Positions 1 through 11,244 of a DNA stretch of 64,000 nucleotides are shown one piece after another (positions within the stretch are counted from its first letter, which is position 1; every line of letters starts with the position of its first letter). Origin of the DNA: Stomoxys calcitrans (Eukaryota; Arthropoda; Insecta; Diptera; Muscidae). Below the pieces are notes generated by a model that was not told the origin of the DNA, did not search any database, and worked only from the letters and a program-made list of their open reading frames with translations. The stretch lies in NCBI RefSeq assembly GCF_963082655.1, contig NC_081554.1, forward strand, positions 121,471,869-121,535,868, given 5' to 3'. Made by a program: the position numbers and the translations under genes.

Positions 1-505
1 CGATCAACGGTTTGTTGAGCTTCTTTGAATTATTCCACTAAATCAAGGATGGTAAAATATTTCTTAATTACAACTGAAGTCGAGCGGAGTAATGTTAAGA
101 ATTCAAAGTGATTATTTCATTTTAATACAAATTTAACGAAGTTCTATATCCTTGATTTACAGTGCTGTCTTACATTTATTCTTCTGAATAATTTTTCGTT
201 TTGACATTTCGAAGAATATTTCCAACTTAAAAAGGACCAAATATTTTGCAGGAAATAGAAATCACAAAGCCACCTGACGACATTAAAAACTTGAACTATA
301 CACGACTCAGATGCTACCCTGGATGTAAAATGGTTCCAAAGCATACCTATTCAGCCATTACCAGAATTTTTCCACAAATTTTATAATAGGTTTTACATAC
401 CTGCAAAGAGAAAAAAATGGAAAATGTTTAGTTAAGTAACAACTTTTAAATTCAAATTAAAATACTACTTGTTTCTAGCTTCTTACAAACAGAGGAACAA
501 ATAAA
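1..505. other. AT-rich stretch, nothing recognised
   Basis: I see no coding signal, RNA gene or repeat that recurs elsewhere in the window. The short open frames are interrupted and resemble no family I know. Confidence 0.5.
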
Positions 506-509
506 ACCA

Positions 510-1085
510 GTCGGGCGGAGCCGACTATGTAATACCCTACACCTACCCTACAATTATAAATTCGGGCAACATATAAATATATATGTATATGAGAGCTTTA
601 TCTAAATCTGAACAGACTTTAAAACATATCATTTAAAAATTTTTGTTACTTCGGCCATACAAGTGCAAATCCGGCGATAAATATGTATGGGTGCCACATC
701 CAAATTTGAACCCATTTTGATGAAATCTCGCAGATATGTTAAGATCAATAACAAAACAATCCGTGCTAAATTTTGTGCAGATCGATCATAATTTTTTGTT
801 ACTACGAACATATAAGCGCAAATCAGGCGATACATATATATATCTAAATCTGAACCGATTTTGATGAAATCATGCAGATATATAAGTACACTAACAAAAC
901 TGTCCGTGCCAAATTTTGTACAGATCGGTTGAAAATTGTAGCTACTACGGCCATTTAAGTGCAAATCGGGCGATACATATATATGGGAGCTATATCTAAA
1001 TCTGAACCGATTTTGATAAAATTTTGCAAATATTTTGAAATCAATAACAAAACAACCCACGCTAAATTTTATGCAGATCGTCAGA
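510..1085 (+). repeat. (GTCY)n-type dispersed repeat, subfamily B, 3'-truncated
   Basis: It opens with GGCGGAGCCGACTAT followed by AATACCCTACACC, and then has about three degenerate internal units. Each unit carries the phrases 'gagctatatctaaatctgaaccgatttt' (in shorter pieces), 'cgatacatatatat' and 'aaattttgtgcagatcg'. The same opening and body recur at 44311-44930, where the tail with CAGACGGACGGACAGACGG and a terminal GTAGGGTATAAAAAT survives. This copy lacks that tail. The open frame of about 140 codons on the minus strand here is an artefact of the repeat units. Confidence 0.75.
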
Positions 1086-1394
1086 TAAGTGAGGTGGCAG
1101 TCTTTAATTTGACCATCACAGCCTTTTCATGATATATATTTAGCCTTGAAAAGAAAAAAATAACTGCACGAATGCATCCGAAATGACACGGATACTTAAT
1201 GATTTTTTATATAGCTGCCGATCTGAGATTCAAAGAAGAAAGAATGGCACAAATTGTACTTAATACCGACACCACAAAACCCTTGCCCGACATAGTCTAG
1301 ATTAGAAAGTAATATGACATAGACGTATGAATGTATTAAGATTTGTCGAATAAAATTTTTGCATTATAAACGCGTTTATACTTATAATCCGAGA

Positions 1395-1780
1395 TTTGGA
1401 GAGGGCTGAATTGGCCGAAACTGGGCCGCTCCGCTTTCTTCGTCCCAAATATATAAAATCCGTAATATTCTGCCAAAGTCGTTTAATTTAATTCCTATAA
1501 TCCTATATTTTCCAATCGACCCATAATACCGTCTTGAGGGGTTTCTTTGGGTGTCCCCAAATTTGGATATGACCTTCGTACTTTACTTCCAAACGCGTTT
1601 TATTTGCGTCCCATATTGTCCCGGGTGACCAATATGGATTTATTGGTGACTACTGTGCTTCCAAAGACTCTAAATTTGAGTTCAATACTGTCCCGGTCGG
1701 CTAATATTTCCCTTTGGCGGTTTATTCAAAGGTGGGGCGCCCCTCAGATACTCAGCTCTTCTTTTAAACAACCGATACTA
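1395..1780 (+). repeat. Dispersed repeat with GTCCCATATTG motif, copy 1
   Basis: It contains GTCCCATATTGTC followed by CCAATATGG, with the surrounding phrases 'ttcgtactttacttcc' and 'ggtggggcgcccc'. The same arrangement occurs at 60640-61230 and 62610-62890 on the plus strand and at 20455-20590 and 24275-24780 on the minus strand. It consists of degenerate units of about 110-230 bp. I cannot place it in a named class. Confidence 0.6.
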
Positions 1781-2119
1781 CCAAATATAAAACATTTCAT
1801 TATGATAACTTACATATTTTTTGCAATTATTGCTTAATTCGTTTCAGGTACTTGTGTCTGGCGAAAATAATGTGCCCTTCGCTGTCACAGAATGTATCTA
1901 CCAAAATTAAAATGGCACTTACATTGAAATTGTAAACTCATAACGGCTTGGATTAACGACACAAAATTTTAACAGAAGGTGGAAACAGTCATCAGTTATC
2001 GATTTCTATTGAAAACTGAAAATTCCAAAATTTTGCACTTGCGTATTTTTGGCCGTAAGGGGATGGCAAAAATTTACGAAAACTTGTAGGAAATAGATGT
2101 ATCTTATTTAGAAAATTTT

Positions 2120-2275
2120 GCAACTTTTTGACAAAAATTCGAAACGACTACTTTTCGCAAAAGTCGAAAAGACGATTTTTTGGTAAAGACGAAAAGTCGA
2201 CTTTGTGCAAAAAAAAAATTTTTAAAGTCGACCTTTGACATTTTGATAAAAGTCGAAAAGTCGACTTTTCGTCCC
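2120..2275. repeat. Degenerate GTCGA-palindrome tandem repeat
   Basis: Variants of AAAGTCGAAAAGTCGACTTT recur about every 20-30 bp. The best copy is a perfect 18-bp palindrome, CGAAAAGTCGACTTTTCG, at 2254-2271. No coding function is apparent. Confidence 0.7.
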
Positions 2276-2400
2276 AACTTGGGATCCCTACTAGTGGATA
2301 GAGCGTCGAGCTTGGTTAGTGTAGAACTTACACTATAAAAGGCGTTTTCACAACGAATTCGATATAAGTACATATGGTTATTACCATATGATAAAGAATG

Positions 2401-2519
2401 GATGGCGGTTCTAATCATGTTGCTGGAATTTTCTACGATTTGTCAAAAGCTTTTGACTTAATAGATCATAGCATCTTGATTCTAAAGCCTAAATATATGG
2501 TATACTGTATCAGCCCAAT
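2401..2519 (+). pseudogene. Non-LTR reverse transcriptase fragment (palm motif A)
   Basis: The plus strand reads AGIFYDLSKAFDLIDHSIL, a recognisable jockey-type reverse transcriptase motif A. The aspartate of YDLSKAFD is the first catalytic residue. The similarity stops near 2519. A matching ADD motif resumes only after 3440, so 900 bp of unrelated AT-rich DNA separates the two pieces. The element would have copied itself by target-primed reverse transcription; this relic cannot. Confidence 0.75.
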
Positions 2520-3439
2520 TTTGAAAACTCCCTGGGAGTTTACTTAATTAATTAATTTTTCCCTAGAATTAAATCCTCTTATTCTGAATAAATGGGGAGA
2601 GAAAATATTTGGGAAAGTAAATTTCGAGTTTTTGAAAACAGCTGTTTTGCTTCAGTTGTATTTTGTTTTGTTGTATTTCGGCTAAACATTTGACTAACTT
2701 TTTTTGGAATATAAAACAAAAAATCGAAAAACACACAATACAAATTTATTTAATTTGTTAAAAAAATATATTACAAACATATTTAATGTTGTTTTTGCAA
2801 TATTTGTTCTACTTTTTGTTTTTGATAGTGCACAATTATGGCCTACAGCTTGCCACGCTAATTCTGTTTTGTGACAACAACTTTCTTTCTTCATCCAACA
2901 GTCTTTGGCTGAAATGAGATGCTTCCAGAGTGATTTGGATTAATTTTGTGGTGTTGTCCCTGTTAACATGAAGGACACACATACTGCACATTTGTGTCTT
3001 TCTTTTATCAAAAGGAGTTGCGGTGGCTTAACCTACCGGATCGTTTTTGAGCCGAACTCATAATGGACCTTCTTTTAGTATCCGAGTCCGAACGTGAACC
3101 CACTAATCGACATTTCTTTATGTATATGAAAATATTCAAATAAGAACCACAATCTTGATATATTCACATACCAATTCTAAAATTCTCGTCTTTCGTTGCC
3201 AATAAAACTGATGATAAACTGATTTTCAACATAACCTAACATAAATAGTAAGAAGTGGTATAATTTTTTTTAAAGTTACATTAAATTCATGCTTGTTCAT
3301 CTTTCCTTTCCTTTCCATTTGTTTGAGGGAATTTTTCCCAAATTTTATCATTTCATTCTCCCTTTTATTTATGTCGCTTAAGAATACCTACTTTTTTCTC
3401 TGTGAAATATTTCTCTCTTTCCAGGTTAGTTTAGAATAA

Positions 3440-3850
3440 ATGAAAAGGAAGTAGGAAAAAACTCCCAGTGAATCATTATTCAGAATAGGACTGTATAGGT
3501 CTGCGGATGACTTATATATCTTGAATCCATACAAGAGCAATGCCATTTTATGGACATCTATGGAGAAAGATGAGGCATTAATATCTGAGCTCATAAGGAC
3601 AAATAATCTCGTTTGAATGCTAGTAAGACAAAATTGGTATGAATCCGCCCATTTGATAAATGATTCAATATTTTGTGTTTTTGTTGAAGGCAATGAAATC
3701 TTTGAATGTGATTCTGTGCAATATTTCAGGGTTTAACCCTGGAATAATCTATCATAGTCTCTGCAGATTCATAATCTGAACACTAAGAATAGGTTTAACA
3801 GATTGACTAAGTTCACTTTTTATCAGTCCCAGTGATACGTAGTCGCCTGA
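3440..3850 (+). pseudogene. Non-LTR reverse transcriptase fragment (ADD motif and thumb)
   Basis: The plus-strand frame contains LYRSADDLYILNPYKSNA, in which ADD is the second catalytic motif of the reverse transcriptase palm. A frameshifted continuation resembles the 'QYLGLTLDNNLSWSLQI' segment downstream of the palm in jockey-type elements. Stops and frameshifts break it. It is probably the continuation of the motif A fragment at 2401-2519, since order and strand agree, with other DNA inserted between. Confidence 0.7.
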
Positions 3851-4204
3851 ATTACTTAACTTTTGTTTATGCTAATATGAGAACTAATGAGCTTAGACTA
3901 CAAACTACAGAATAAGACGCTAAAGACGGATTTCAAACTGCCAACCCTACAAAATGCAATTGCTTTTGTACGTCTTTAAATATATTAGTAATATAAACAC
4001 CACATAATAAATGTTAAAACAAATGAAACCCAATTCAACACGAGAAACAATGCAAACTTTAGATGTAGGTTGGAAACGACAAAACCTCGCGTTAAGTATA
4101 TGGGTAGCATGTAATTAAATTCTCTATTTATGAAATTGGAAACATTGATCGAATATCCATCCTTAAAAAGAAAATAAAAGAATATTTACTTCTTAATATA
4201 CTAA

Positions 4205-4505
4205 ATGGAGACCACAGTAGCGCAGATGTTGGCGTGTCCGCCAATGACGCTGAACACCTAGGTTCGGATCCCGGCGTGAAATTCAGAAAACAAATGTAAG
4301 CGGTGGTTATCGTCTCCGCATCGCACTGCAGCAAGCCGTTCTGAATCGGCTATAAAAAGGATATACTTCACAGGATCATTTGTGTAGTCAGTCTTCAATT
4401 ACTTTCATAAAAAGGAGACCCTTATCATTGAGCTTAAACTTGAATCGGACAGCACTCATTGATGTTTGAGAAGTTTGCCCCTGTTCATTAATGGAAAGTC
4501 CGTGT
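4205..4505 (+). mobile_element. tRNA-headed SINE, copy 1 (best head)
   Basis: The head has a pol III A-box-like TAGCGCAGATGTTGG and a B box GGTTCGGATCC, spaced as in a tRNA. The body contains CGCATCGCACTGCAGCAAGCCG, then 'gagacccttatcattgag' and 'aatcggacagcactcattgat', ending near ATTAATGGAAAGT. The body recurs at 16500-16760 (+), and a head plus partial body occurs at 39810-40020 (-). It has no coding capacity. A SINE of this design needs the machinery of a LINE partner for copying. Confidence 0.75.
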
Positions 4506-5930
4506 GCAAATTTGCATTTACTTGTTAATATGGAAACAATGCTCAAGTATTCATAAAGTACTAATAATTTCTTGATTATTTGATTTTTATTTATGTGAAA
4601 TGATTTTTTTTAATTCTTTTTTAATTTTTTTTTCACTTTATATAATACTTATATGTTTGTTTTTAACTTGGTTCCTTTCAATGCTATTCCCACGTTAAAA
4701 TTTAGTTCAATTTGTTGCCAGCTCGTCTCAACAATGCCCTAGTAGCGCTGAAGCACTATTACAGTATTGTATTACTTATATACCTTAGATTTTTTTGTAT
4801 ATAAATACAAATGAATTATAAAAAATAAAAATTTCCAGAATGTTTAAATTTTAACAAAAGTAGCTAACCTAAATTTCTAAAATCTAAATTTCATTAAAAG
4901 AAAAAAACAATTTATGAGTATTAGTTTTACTTTGTATTAGTGTAAAAGTTCCCTTATTCTATTTAGCCTTACAGGCAATCAGGCAGACAAACCCTCTGCT
5001 TGCAAATCGTAATGTAATTACGCAACAAAAGTCATTTCAATTTAAATGTAACGAATGAATCCATTAATTACCATTTCTTTGCCAAATGCTGCCTCCATGA
5101 AGAATAGCCCCCTAAGGACACTTATCTGACTGGCCATTCTCTCATTCCTTATCGTGCATTCTTATGCTTAAGAGTACTCGTCCATTGTTCCATTATCCTA
5201 CCAATTTGTCATTGCCGCATCCGCATTACAAAATAATTGAGACAGTTTCTCTTCAAAACTCAAGTTGTAATTACTTCAGTGATTTTTATTAATTTATATC
5301 CTTTAGAACAGCAGCGGATAGATGGATGGTTGGTTTAGATCTCTTTGTGTATCGGCATGGGAAGTTTCAAAAGCAAAGACATACGGCTAAAGAGCGTCAG
5401 CTAGATAGGGATGTGCCAATAGAAAAGGCGCCAGCCTGTTTTAAATTTACGTTGTGACAGTTGATAAACAAAACTTTTGATAACTTTATTATTGTTGTTT
5501 TTTTTTTCAAAGAAACATGAATGATGCTCCTTCCCACCCGCATTGGCATCATTACAGCATTCGTCATTGCCGGTACTCGTAGAGGTTTACGGTTCGTTTG
5601 ATGCTCTTATTTTGTGGGAAAAATTTACGTCTGTAATTAAAGTCTCATACTTAAAGACAGAAATCTTCTTTGGGACTGTTAGCTGAAATAGTCATAATCT
5701 ACCATTTATTCCGCAAGCTCTTCAAAGATACACAATGTTTATCATTCGTCATAACATTTTATCGTTATTTATGCATTAAATTAATAAAATATTTTATTTT
5801 TTTTTTTTGCTTAACCACAGCACCGAAGATTTATTTGATATGCGCTCGATCGTATTGCACTATAAAATTGAAATATTTCTGTAGCCAACTCATAACTTTA
5901 ATTACACAATAAATACAGAAAAACAGGTAA
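4506..5930. other. AT-rich non-coding stretch
   Basis: It holds long A/T runs and short interrupted frames. I find no transposon protein similarity and no motif shared with other parts of the window. Confidence 0.5.
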
Positions 5931-5933
5931 GGA

Positions 5934-6015
5934 AAGACAAAAGTCGAGCGTTGCCGACTATAAAATACCTTATACATACCCGTATCGAATTTATAGCAAA
6001 TCTGTGCAAAATTTT
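5934..6015 (+). repeat. 5' fragment of (GTCY)n-type repeat, subfamily B
   Basis: AAAGTCGAGCGTTGCCGACTA, then TAAAATACC and a TACATACCC, match the opening of the copies at 510 and 44311. The fragment ends just before the fold-back element at 6069. Confidence 0.55.
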
Positions 6016-6068
6016 AATAACCCAGCAAAAAATTGTTCCGGCCTTGGAAGTAACATGAAAATATTCTA

Positions 6069-6675
6069 AAGGGTGATTTTTTTGAGGTTAGGATTTTCAT
6101 GCATTAGTATTTGACAGATCACGTGGGATTTCAGACATGGTGTCAAAGAGAAAGATGCTCAGTATGCTTTGACATTTCATCATGAATAGACTTACTAACG
6201 AGCAACGCTTGCAAATCATTGAATTTTATTACCAAAATCAGTGTTCGGTTCGAAATGTGTTCAAATTTTGACAAATTTTGTTCAGCGATGAGGCTCATTT
6301 CTGGTTGAATGGCTACGTAAATAAGCAAAATTGCCGCATTTGGAGTGAAGAGCAACCAGAAGCCGTTCAAGAACTGCCCATGCATCCCGAAAAATGCACT
6401 GTTTGGTGTGGTTTGTACGCTGGTGGAATCATTGGACCGTATTTTTTCAAAGATGCTGTTGGACGCAACGTTACGGTGAATGAACACATTTCGAACCGAA
6501 CACTGATTTTGGTAATAAAATTCAATGATTTGCAAGCGTTGCTCGTTAGTAAGTCTATTCATGATGAAATGTCAAAGCATACTGAGCATCTTTCTCTTTG
6601 ACACCATGTCTGAAATCCCACGTGATCTGTCAAATACTAATGCATGAAAATCCTAACCTCAAAAAAATCACCCTT
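6069..6675. mobile_element. Fold-back Tc1/mariner derivative with 194-bp arms
   Basis: The ends are AAGGGTGATTTTTTTGAGG and its complement, flanked by TA at 6067-6068 and 6676-6677, the standard Tc1/mariner target duplication. The left arm (6069-6262) and right arm (6482-6675) are each 194 bp and appear identical when one is inverted. The arms extend past the normal terminal repeat into the transposase start codon and about 27 codons. The 219-bp centre holds part of the catalytic domain. The element therefore lost most of its middle and had its 3' end replaced by an inverted copy of its 5' end. It cannot encode transposase, but its termini could be mobilised in trans. Confidence 0.9.
6182..6481 (+). 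pseudogene. Tc1/mariner transposase remnant, internally deleted
   Basis: Translation starts MNRLTNEQRLQIIEFYYQ and runs about 27 codons before a stop. After a short shifted stretch the frame resumes with FSDEAHFWLNGYVNKQN and then VWCGLYAGGIIGPYFFKDA. In intact relatives the N-terminal DNA-binding region separates these blocks; here it is missing. DEAHFW holds the first catalytic aspartate. The later catalytic aspartates are absent because the right fold-back arm replaces the C-terminal part. Confidence 0.85.
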
Positions 6676-6679
6676 TAGC

Positions 6680-7430
6680 ACACTTATGCGCAACTATAAT
6701 ATAAAGTAAAGCAATTTTTTTAAAAATTTTACAAAAAAATATGGTTTTAACATACTTTTGTGCAGTAATCTATTACTTAAGGTATGCATGAATCATGGCT
6801 TCAAAGTATGGTAAAAACGAATTTGTTTGGCATCCATACTGCTTCTGATCAGCGGTTGTGTATGCTAATAGTGTTTTGAGCTCAATGAACGAAGTTCAAG
6901 TAAAAGAATTCGTGCTTCTCGAAAGCTAGAGATTGGCACGATCTTTATCCGCGTGCTTTAAAAAGAGAGTTGAATATCTTCAGTTGAATTTGCCAACCAG
7001 GACAAAAAGGTTATCGCGCTTGTTGTGTTTTTCTATACTTTTTAAAGAAGTATTCCTAAAAGTTTTTTTGAGACTGAATTCAAACTTCAAAACGTCATCT
7101 GAGACTGAGTTTTGTATATTATTGACAATGTATTTTTAATTACACTATTATAATTGCAAATAAAAATAAAATATAATAAAAAAAAAATTTTTTTGGGGCA
7201 TTAATCGCATTTAGTGAAACTATTCTTTACATGAAAAAGGCAAATTAAATTTGTTCTGCTAATGTTTCATTTTTGATGTTAAACAAGAAGCTCATTTTGG
7301 ATCTTTAAACAATCGCATTTAAGTGGGACATCACCCACGAAATCAACTGTGTATGCTAATCTCACGATGGTTTTAACTTACACTATTGTATCCGGGGATG
7401 CAACATTTTCTGCTCGAAACTCTCTCGATA
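6680..7430. other. AT-rich stretch, nothing recognised
   Basis: It contains short frames only, one of 68 codons on the plus strand without family resemblance. There is a poly-A/T segment around 7150-7195. Confidence 0.45.
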
Positions 7431-7436
7431 ATGATT

Positions 7437-7765
7437 AGTCGAGTTATATATATGGGAGCTATGTCATTATCTGAACATATGTTTATAAAATTCACTAAAA
7501 ATTTTAACTATTCAATTTCGGTCGAAAAACTACCATTTTCTTGCAATGCAATACTCAAAATCGGAATATATGTATATGAATACTCAAAATCGGACTATAT
7601 GTATATGGGAGCTATATGTAAATCTGAAACGATTTCAACCAAAATTCCTACACATAGTAGAGGTCATAGAAGAATACATTGCGATTTTTAAAAAGATCGG
7701 TTAATAAATAAGCTATCAACGGCTCTAGAAGTGAAAATCCGGTGATACATATATGAAGCATTCTC
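7437..7765 (+). repeat. Fragment of (GTCY)n-type repeat, subfamily B body
   Basis: Repeated phrases TATATATGGGAGCTAT, TATGTATATGGGAGCTATAT and 'gtgaaaatccggtgatacatata' match the internal units of the copies at 510 and 44311. Neither end of the family is present. Confidence 0.6.
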
Positions 7766-7925
7766 GGGCAAAATAGTCATTTAAGAAGAAAAAAATTGGT
7801 TTACAAGTTTTTTGCCTGTTAGGGCGAAGATCATTAAATTTCACAATTTTCGTTTGTTTCTTTTTCGAGACGAGCTCAATGATCGGAGATTTTTTTTGCA
7901 AATGGAATACGAAAGCCAGAGTTCG

Positions 7926-8034
7926 CAACACACACCAACCACAATGGGACTCGTTTCGTCTTTGGTTAGAAGACTTTTCCCAACACACACCAACCACAAT
8001 GGGACGCGTTTCGTCTTTGGTTAGAAGACTTTTC
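7926..8034. repeat. Two-unit 55-bp tandem repeat
   Basis: Units start at 7926 and 7981 with CAACACACACCAACCACAAT and end AGAAGACTTTT. They differ at few positions (GGGACTCG against GGGACGCG). The flanking phrase 'cgagacgagctcaatgatcgg' just upstream recurs near 31885, so this is part of a dispersed sequence. Confidence 0.9.
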
Positions 8035-8384
8035 AACCATATCAGGTGTGATAGCTACAAGGGCCGTACGTTGGTATGCTGTATTTGAATCGTATTTATT
8101 GCGAAAACGTCTCTAGGATACAAATGTCACATTAACCATGCTCGACACCCTGTCTATTTTCAAACCATTATAACTGTGAAACAAATGAATCGATTTTAAA
8201 ACCAAAGAGCTTTTCTGCAGATTTTAATTCATTTTTAAATTAGGTATCACAAAGCTAAATTTTTTTCTTTAATTTTTAGCCCTTTACGCCCCCTTCGATT
8301 TTTTTTGAAACTTATCTCAAAATGGTCTAGAAGTGAAAATCCGAAAATCCTGCTAAGCTAGTGACAGAGTATTGTTAATTGAAG

Positions 8385-8502
8385 GGGTTTGTATATCCGC
8401 TTATTAAAGTTAACTTTATCTTCACGGACATGTCTTTTTTCGTAAACAAAATTCGACGATTTTCAGAAAAGGAGTTTACTTGGCGAAATTTTCTTTTATG
8501 TG
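8385..8502 (+). repeat. Dispersed repeat fragment
   Basis: TTAAAGTTAACTTTATCTTC with ACGGACATG recurs at 16990-17022. The adjoining 'gtaaacaaaattcgacgattttcagaaa' and GTTTACTTGGCGAAA recur inverted at about 10990-11060. Three partial copies in one window indicate a repeat family of unknown class. Confidence 0.55.
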
Positions 8503-8885
8503 AAAACACAGCAAGTGTCAAATATGTAGGAGTAATCCTGGACAAGAAGTAAATTTTTAAAGGAATCACTTCTTATACGAATAGTTGAATAAAATCACAA
8601 AAATTATATATTTTCAATAAATAGAAAGTGGAATTTTTTATGGGCAATTTTTATGGGCAAATTTGCAGTTCTATTGCGATCCAGCGTGGTCATCAGCAGC
8701 AAGTTGCCATATACAGAAACTTCAGGTCGCTCAAAATAATATTTAACCTGTCCTAGCATTATTCCACCCAAAGATTGCCTTTCCTTCTCTGGGTTCCAAC
8801 GTGCTAAGGGAAGAATTGAAGCCCTCTACACTAATTTTCTTACAAGATGCTCATCACCGCATGTCCATATTAATGAAATGATGAC
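8503..8885 (+). pseudogene. Non-LTR reverse transcriptase C-terminal remnant
   Basis: The plus strand reads ENTASVKYVGVILDKK, the conserved block after the palm in jockey-like reverse transcriptases. With frameshifts it continues to VWSSAASCHIQKLQVAQNN and FHPKIAFPSLGS, which resemble the thumb region ('LQVAQNKCLR' type) of the same group. There is no RNase H domain and no intact frame. Confidence 0.65.
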
Positions 8886-8928
8886 ATCGAATTTATAATC
8901 AAGACTTCTAACTTAAGCACACATAAAT

Positions 8929-9340
8929 CTACACTCAAAAAAATTTGTTATTCAAAATAGCAAAAATGTTTGCTAAAACAACTGTTTTTGTCTGCTTAGG
9001 AAAGCAGACATTTCTGCTGTTTTAGCAAGCATTTGGCTGTTGTTTTAGCAAAAAATTTCGCCTGCTATTACAACTAACTTTTTTAAACAGAAAAATCTAC
9101 TAAAATATTGAAGACGTATTGTTGTTGAACTGACTAAAAAATTTTGCTTTTGTTTTATTATATGCTATTATTTATGTTTGCCTATTGGGTCATATATTTT
9201 AATTACTTTAGCTATTTTCCCAAAAAGAGAAGAGCTAATCGCAATGAGAAATTATGTTGGAAGAGAAAGTTTTAGTTTGTGGTATATTACTGAAAACAAT
9301 TGTCGATGCTACTTATTGTTTATGGGTAAATTAGCATTTG
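8929..9340 (+). repeat. CAGCA-rich dispersed repeat, copy A (partial)
   Basis: It starts ACTCAAAAAAATTTGTTATTC and is followed by repeated GTTTGCTAAAACA, CTGTTTTTGTCTGCT and GCTGTTTTAGCAAGCA. Its middle part aligns with the start of the fuller copy at 25550-26200. The right third is missing or too diverged to follow. Confidence 0.7.
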
Positions 9341-10984
9341 CAAACTTCTACTGAGACAGACATTTTCATTGGCCTACTGGTCAACACCTCAGTCATGAAA
9401 CATTCTTAAATCTACCTGTGCCCGCACTGTATCCACGCATGTTATGTCCACTGGGGCACATATCTCCGTTTTGGTACTGGCAAATTTGACTTCCTTAAAT
9501 CTGCCTATGCCAACATTTATTCCATTTTTGGGCTACCTATATATGCATGTATGAAACAACAACATAATCACATCACTTGTGTGCAATGCAATAGCAACGT
9601 TTTGCCCCTTGCTTTCTATTCACTGACATTCATACCAATTCGGAAAAAACAATTACGACGAAAGGTTTCCGCGCGAAATTTAAATTAAAAATTCTTGCTA
9701 ATTTTTGCCAACAGAATATCTGGCACTCGCCTCAAAATATATGAAGCAGGTTCAAAAATCTAAAACACCACCAAAATAACTCATAACAAAAATAAAAATC
9801 CTAATGTCGTTGTTAAATGCAGGACAGGAATAAAATCAAAATTAAACAGAAATTACCAAATAAAACTTAAATAACGGGGGTGGATGAAATTAACAAAGAG
9901 GACATTAGATAACATATAACATAAAAATTCCAGACATTTATTACATTTTATGTAAGCCCCAGTTAAACTGTTGAGACCTTAACACAAATACCGGCAACTC
10001 CTCTTACACATGTAGCTTTTCGTCAGGAGTCCCTTTTGGAAGCCTTCGTATATGGAAGAGAAGAATTATTTGTCGTTTTTCACAGCTAAATCTCTCCACC
10101 CAAAACAAAGGAAGAAAGTTTGTTAACACTCGAGTCTCTGAATTTCAACATGTTGCAAATGCCTTTATATGGGGGGTTGCAAATGAAGCATCCTTCACAA
10201 AGGCGAAAATGTGAATACAATGTCCAGAAGTTGGCTGTTCGTTTTATAGCTTCTGATATTGTGTCCTTTCGCTTTTTTATGTCTACTTGTATTTAATTTG
10301 TTTTATGTTTATGACCTTTGAACCTCATAAAAATATTTGGACTTTGTAATTTTATAACACACTGTGTGTGTTGGTTCGTGGGAGTGTAATACGGCCTGTC
10401 ATAAAATATCCATCCATCCATCTGTGATGAAAGAAATGAGCTAATCTCAGAGAATCTCTTTGTCTCATATGGAACTTTTGACTTTATGCTGTCATATACG
10501 ATTACTGAACTATGAATGATGACAGGGGGACCGTTTATGGGGTTTGCACCGCAAAGTTAACATAATAGACAGCTATGATGGATGTAATGGCAATGTCATA
10601 ATAAAATCCCGGGTTAATAATACCGATATGAGGATGAATCGCCATTTAAAACAATCTATATATGAGGAGAAAAATAAATGAAACAGCTTGCAAGTAAATA
10701 AATTTAACAATCTTCAGGATATAATAAACCAAAACAAGATAACATGCAAGAAAAATTTAAAGAAGACCCTTATATAAAACGTTGTTACATAAAACACGAG
10801 GCCAATCAATCTTCCGTTGTAAAATATTGATATAGTCTCTTCTCGTGTCATGTCGATTAACGTTGATTTAGGAACGACTAAATGTAGTCTATTGAGCTAA
10901 TGCAAATATACCATATCGGCGTGCGCTTTGTTTGTTTGCATGTATGTATTTTTCTGAAATTTTCACAGATTGTGTAGGACGGTC
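9341..10984. other. Non-coding stretch, nothing recognised
   Basis: Base composition is mixed, with short interrupted frames. It has no transposon protein similarity and no motif shared with the rest of the window. Confidence 0.45.
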
Positions 10985-11155
10985 TGGTAAAGGAAAAGGA
11001 AATTTTCGCCAAGTAAACTTCGTTTCTGAAAAACTTTGGACTTTGTTTACGATAAAGCACATGTTTTTTGCGATACATTTTTGCAAGAATTTGTGACACA
11101 TATAAAGTTTTGTTTTCCCTGACAGTACCTTTCATTCTTGATATATTAAACATGT
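10985..11155 (-). repeat. Dispersed repeat fragment (inverted relative of 8385)
   Basis: TTTCGCCAAGTAAACTTCG and 'tctgaaaaactttggactttgtttac' are the inverted counterparts of 8438-8500. A 91-codon minus-strand frame covers this stretch, but its only support is the repeat, so I do not call it a gene. Confidence 0.5.
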
Positions 11156-11244
11156 TATTCAGGGTTACAATTAGTTTTTCTTTATTTATAAAATAAGTTT
11201 ACGTTATGCTTTTGTGTGCGTATATTCTTTCTAAACCTTCCTTC

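Noticed and set aside
629..1060. 143-codon minus-strand open frame
   Set aside because: It lies wholly inside a degenerate dispersed repeat, and its protein repeats with the repeat units.
3425..3435. Splice-like TTTCCAGGTTAG near the reverse transcriptase relic
   Set aside because: A single polypyrimidine-AG match is expected by chance in T-rich DNA, and no flanking exon could be supported.
8929..9340. CRISPR-like array of spaced GCTG motifs
   Set aside because: Motifs are short, irregularly spaced and in both orientations, and the DNA is eukaryotic.
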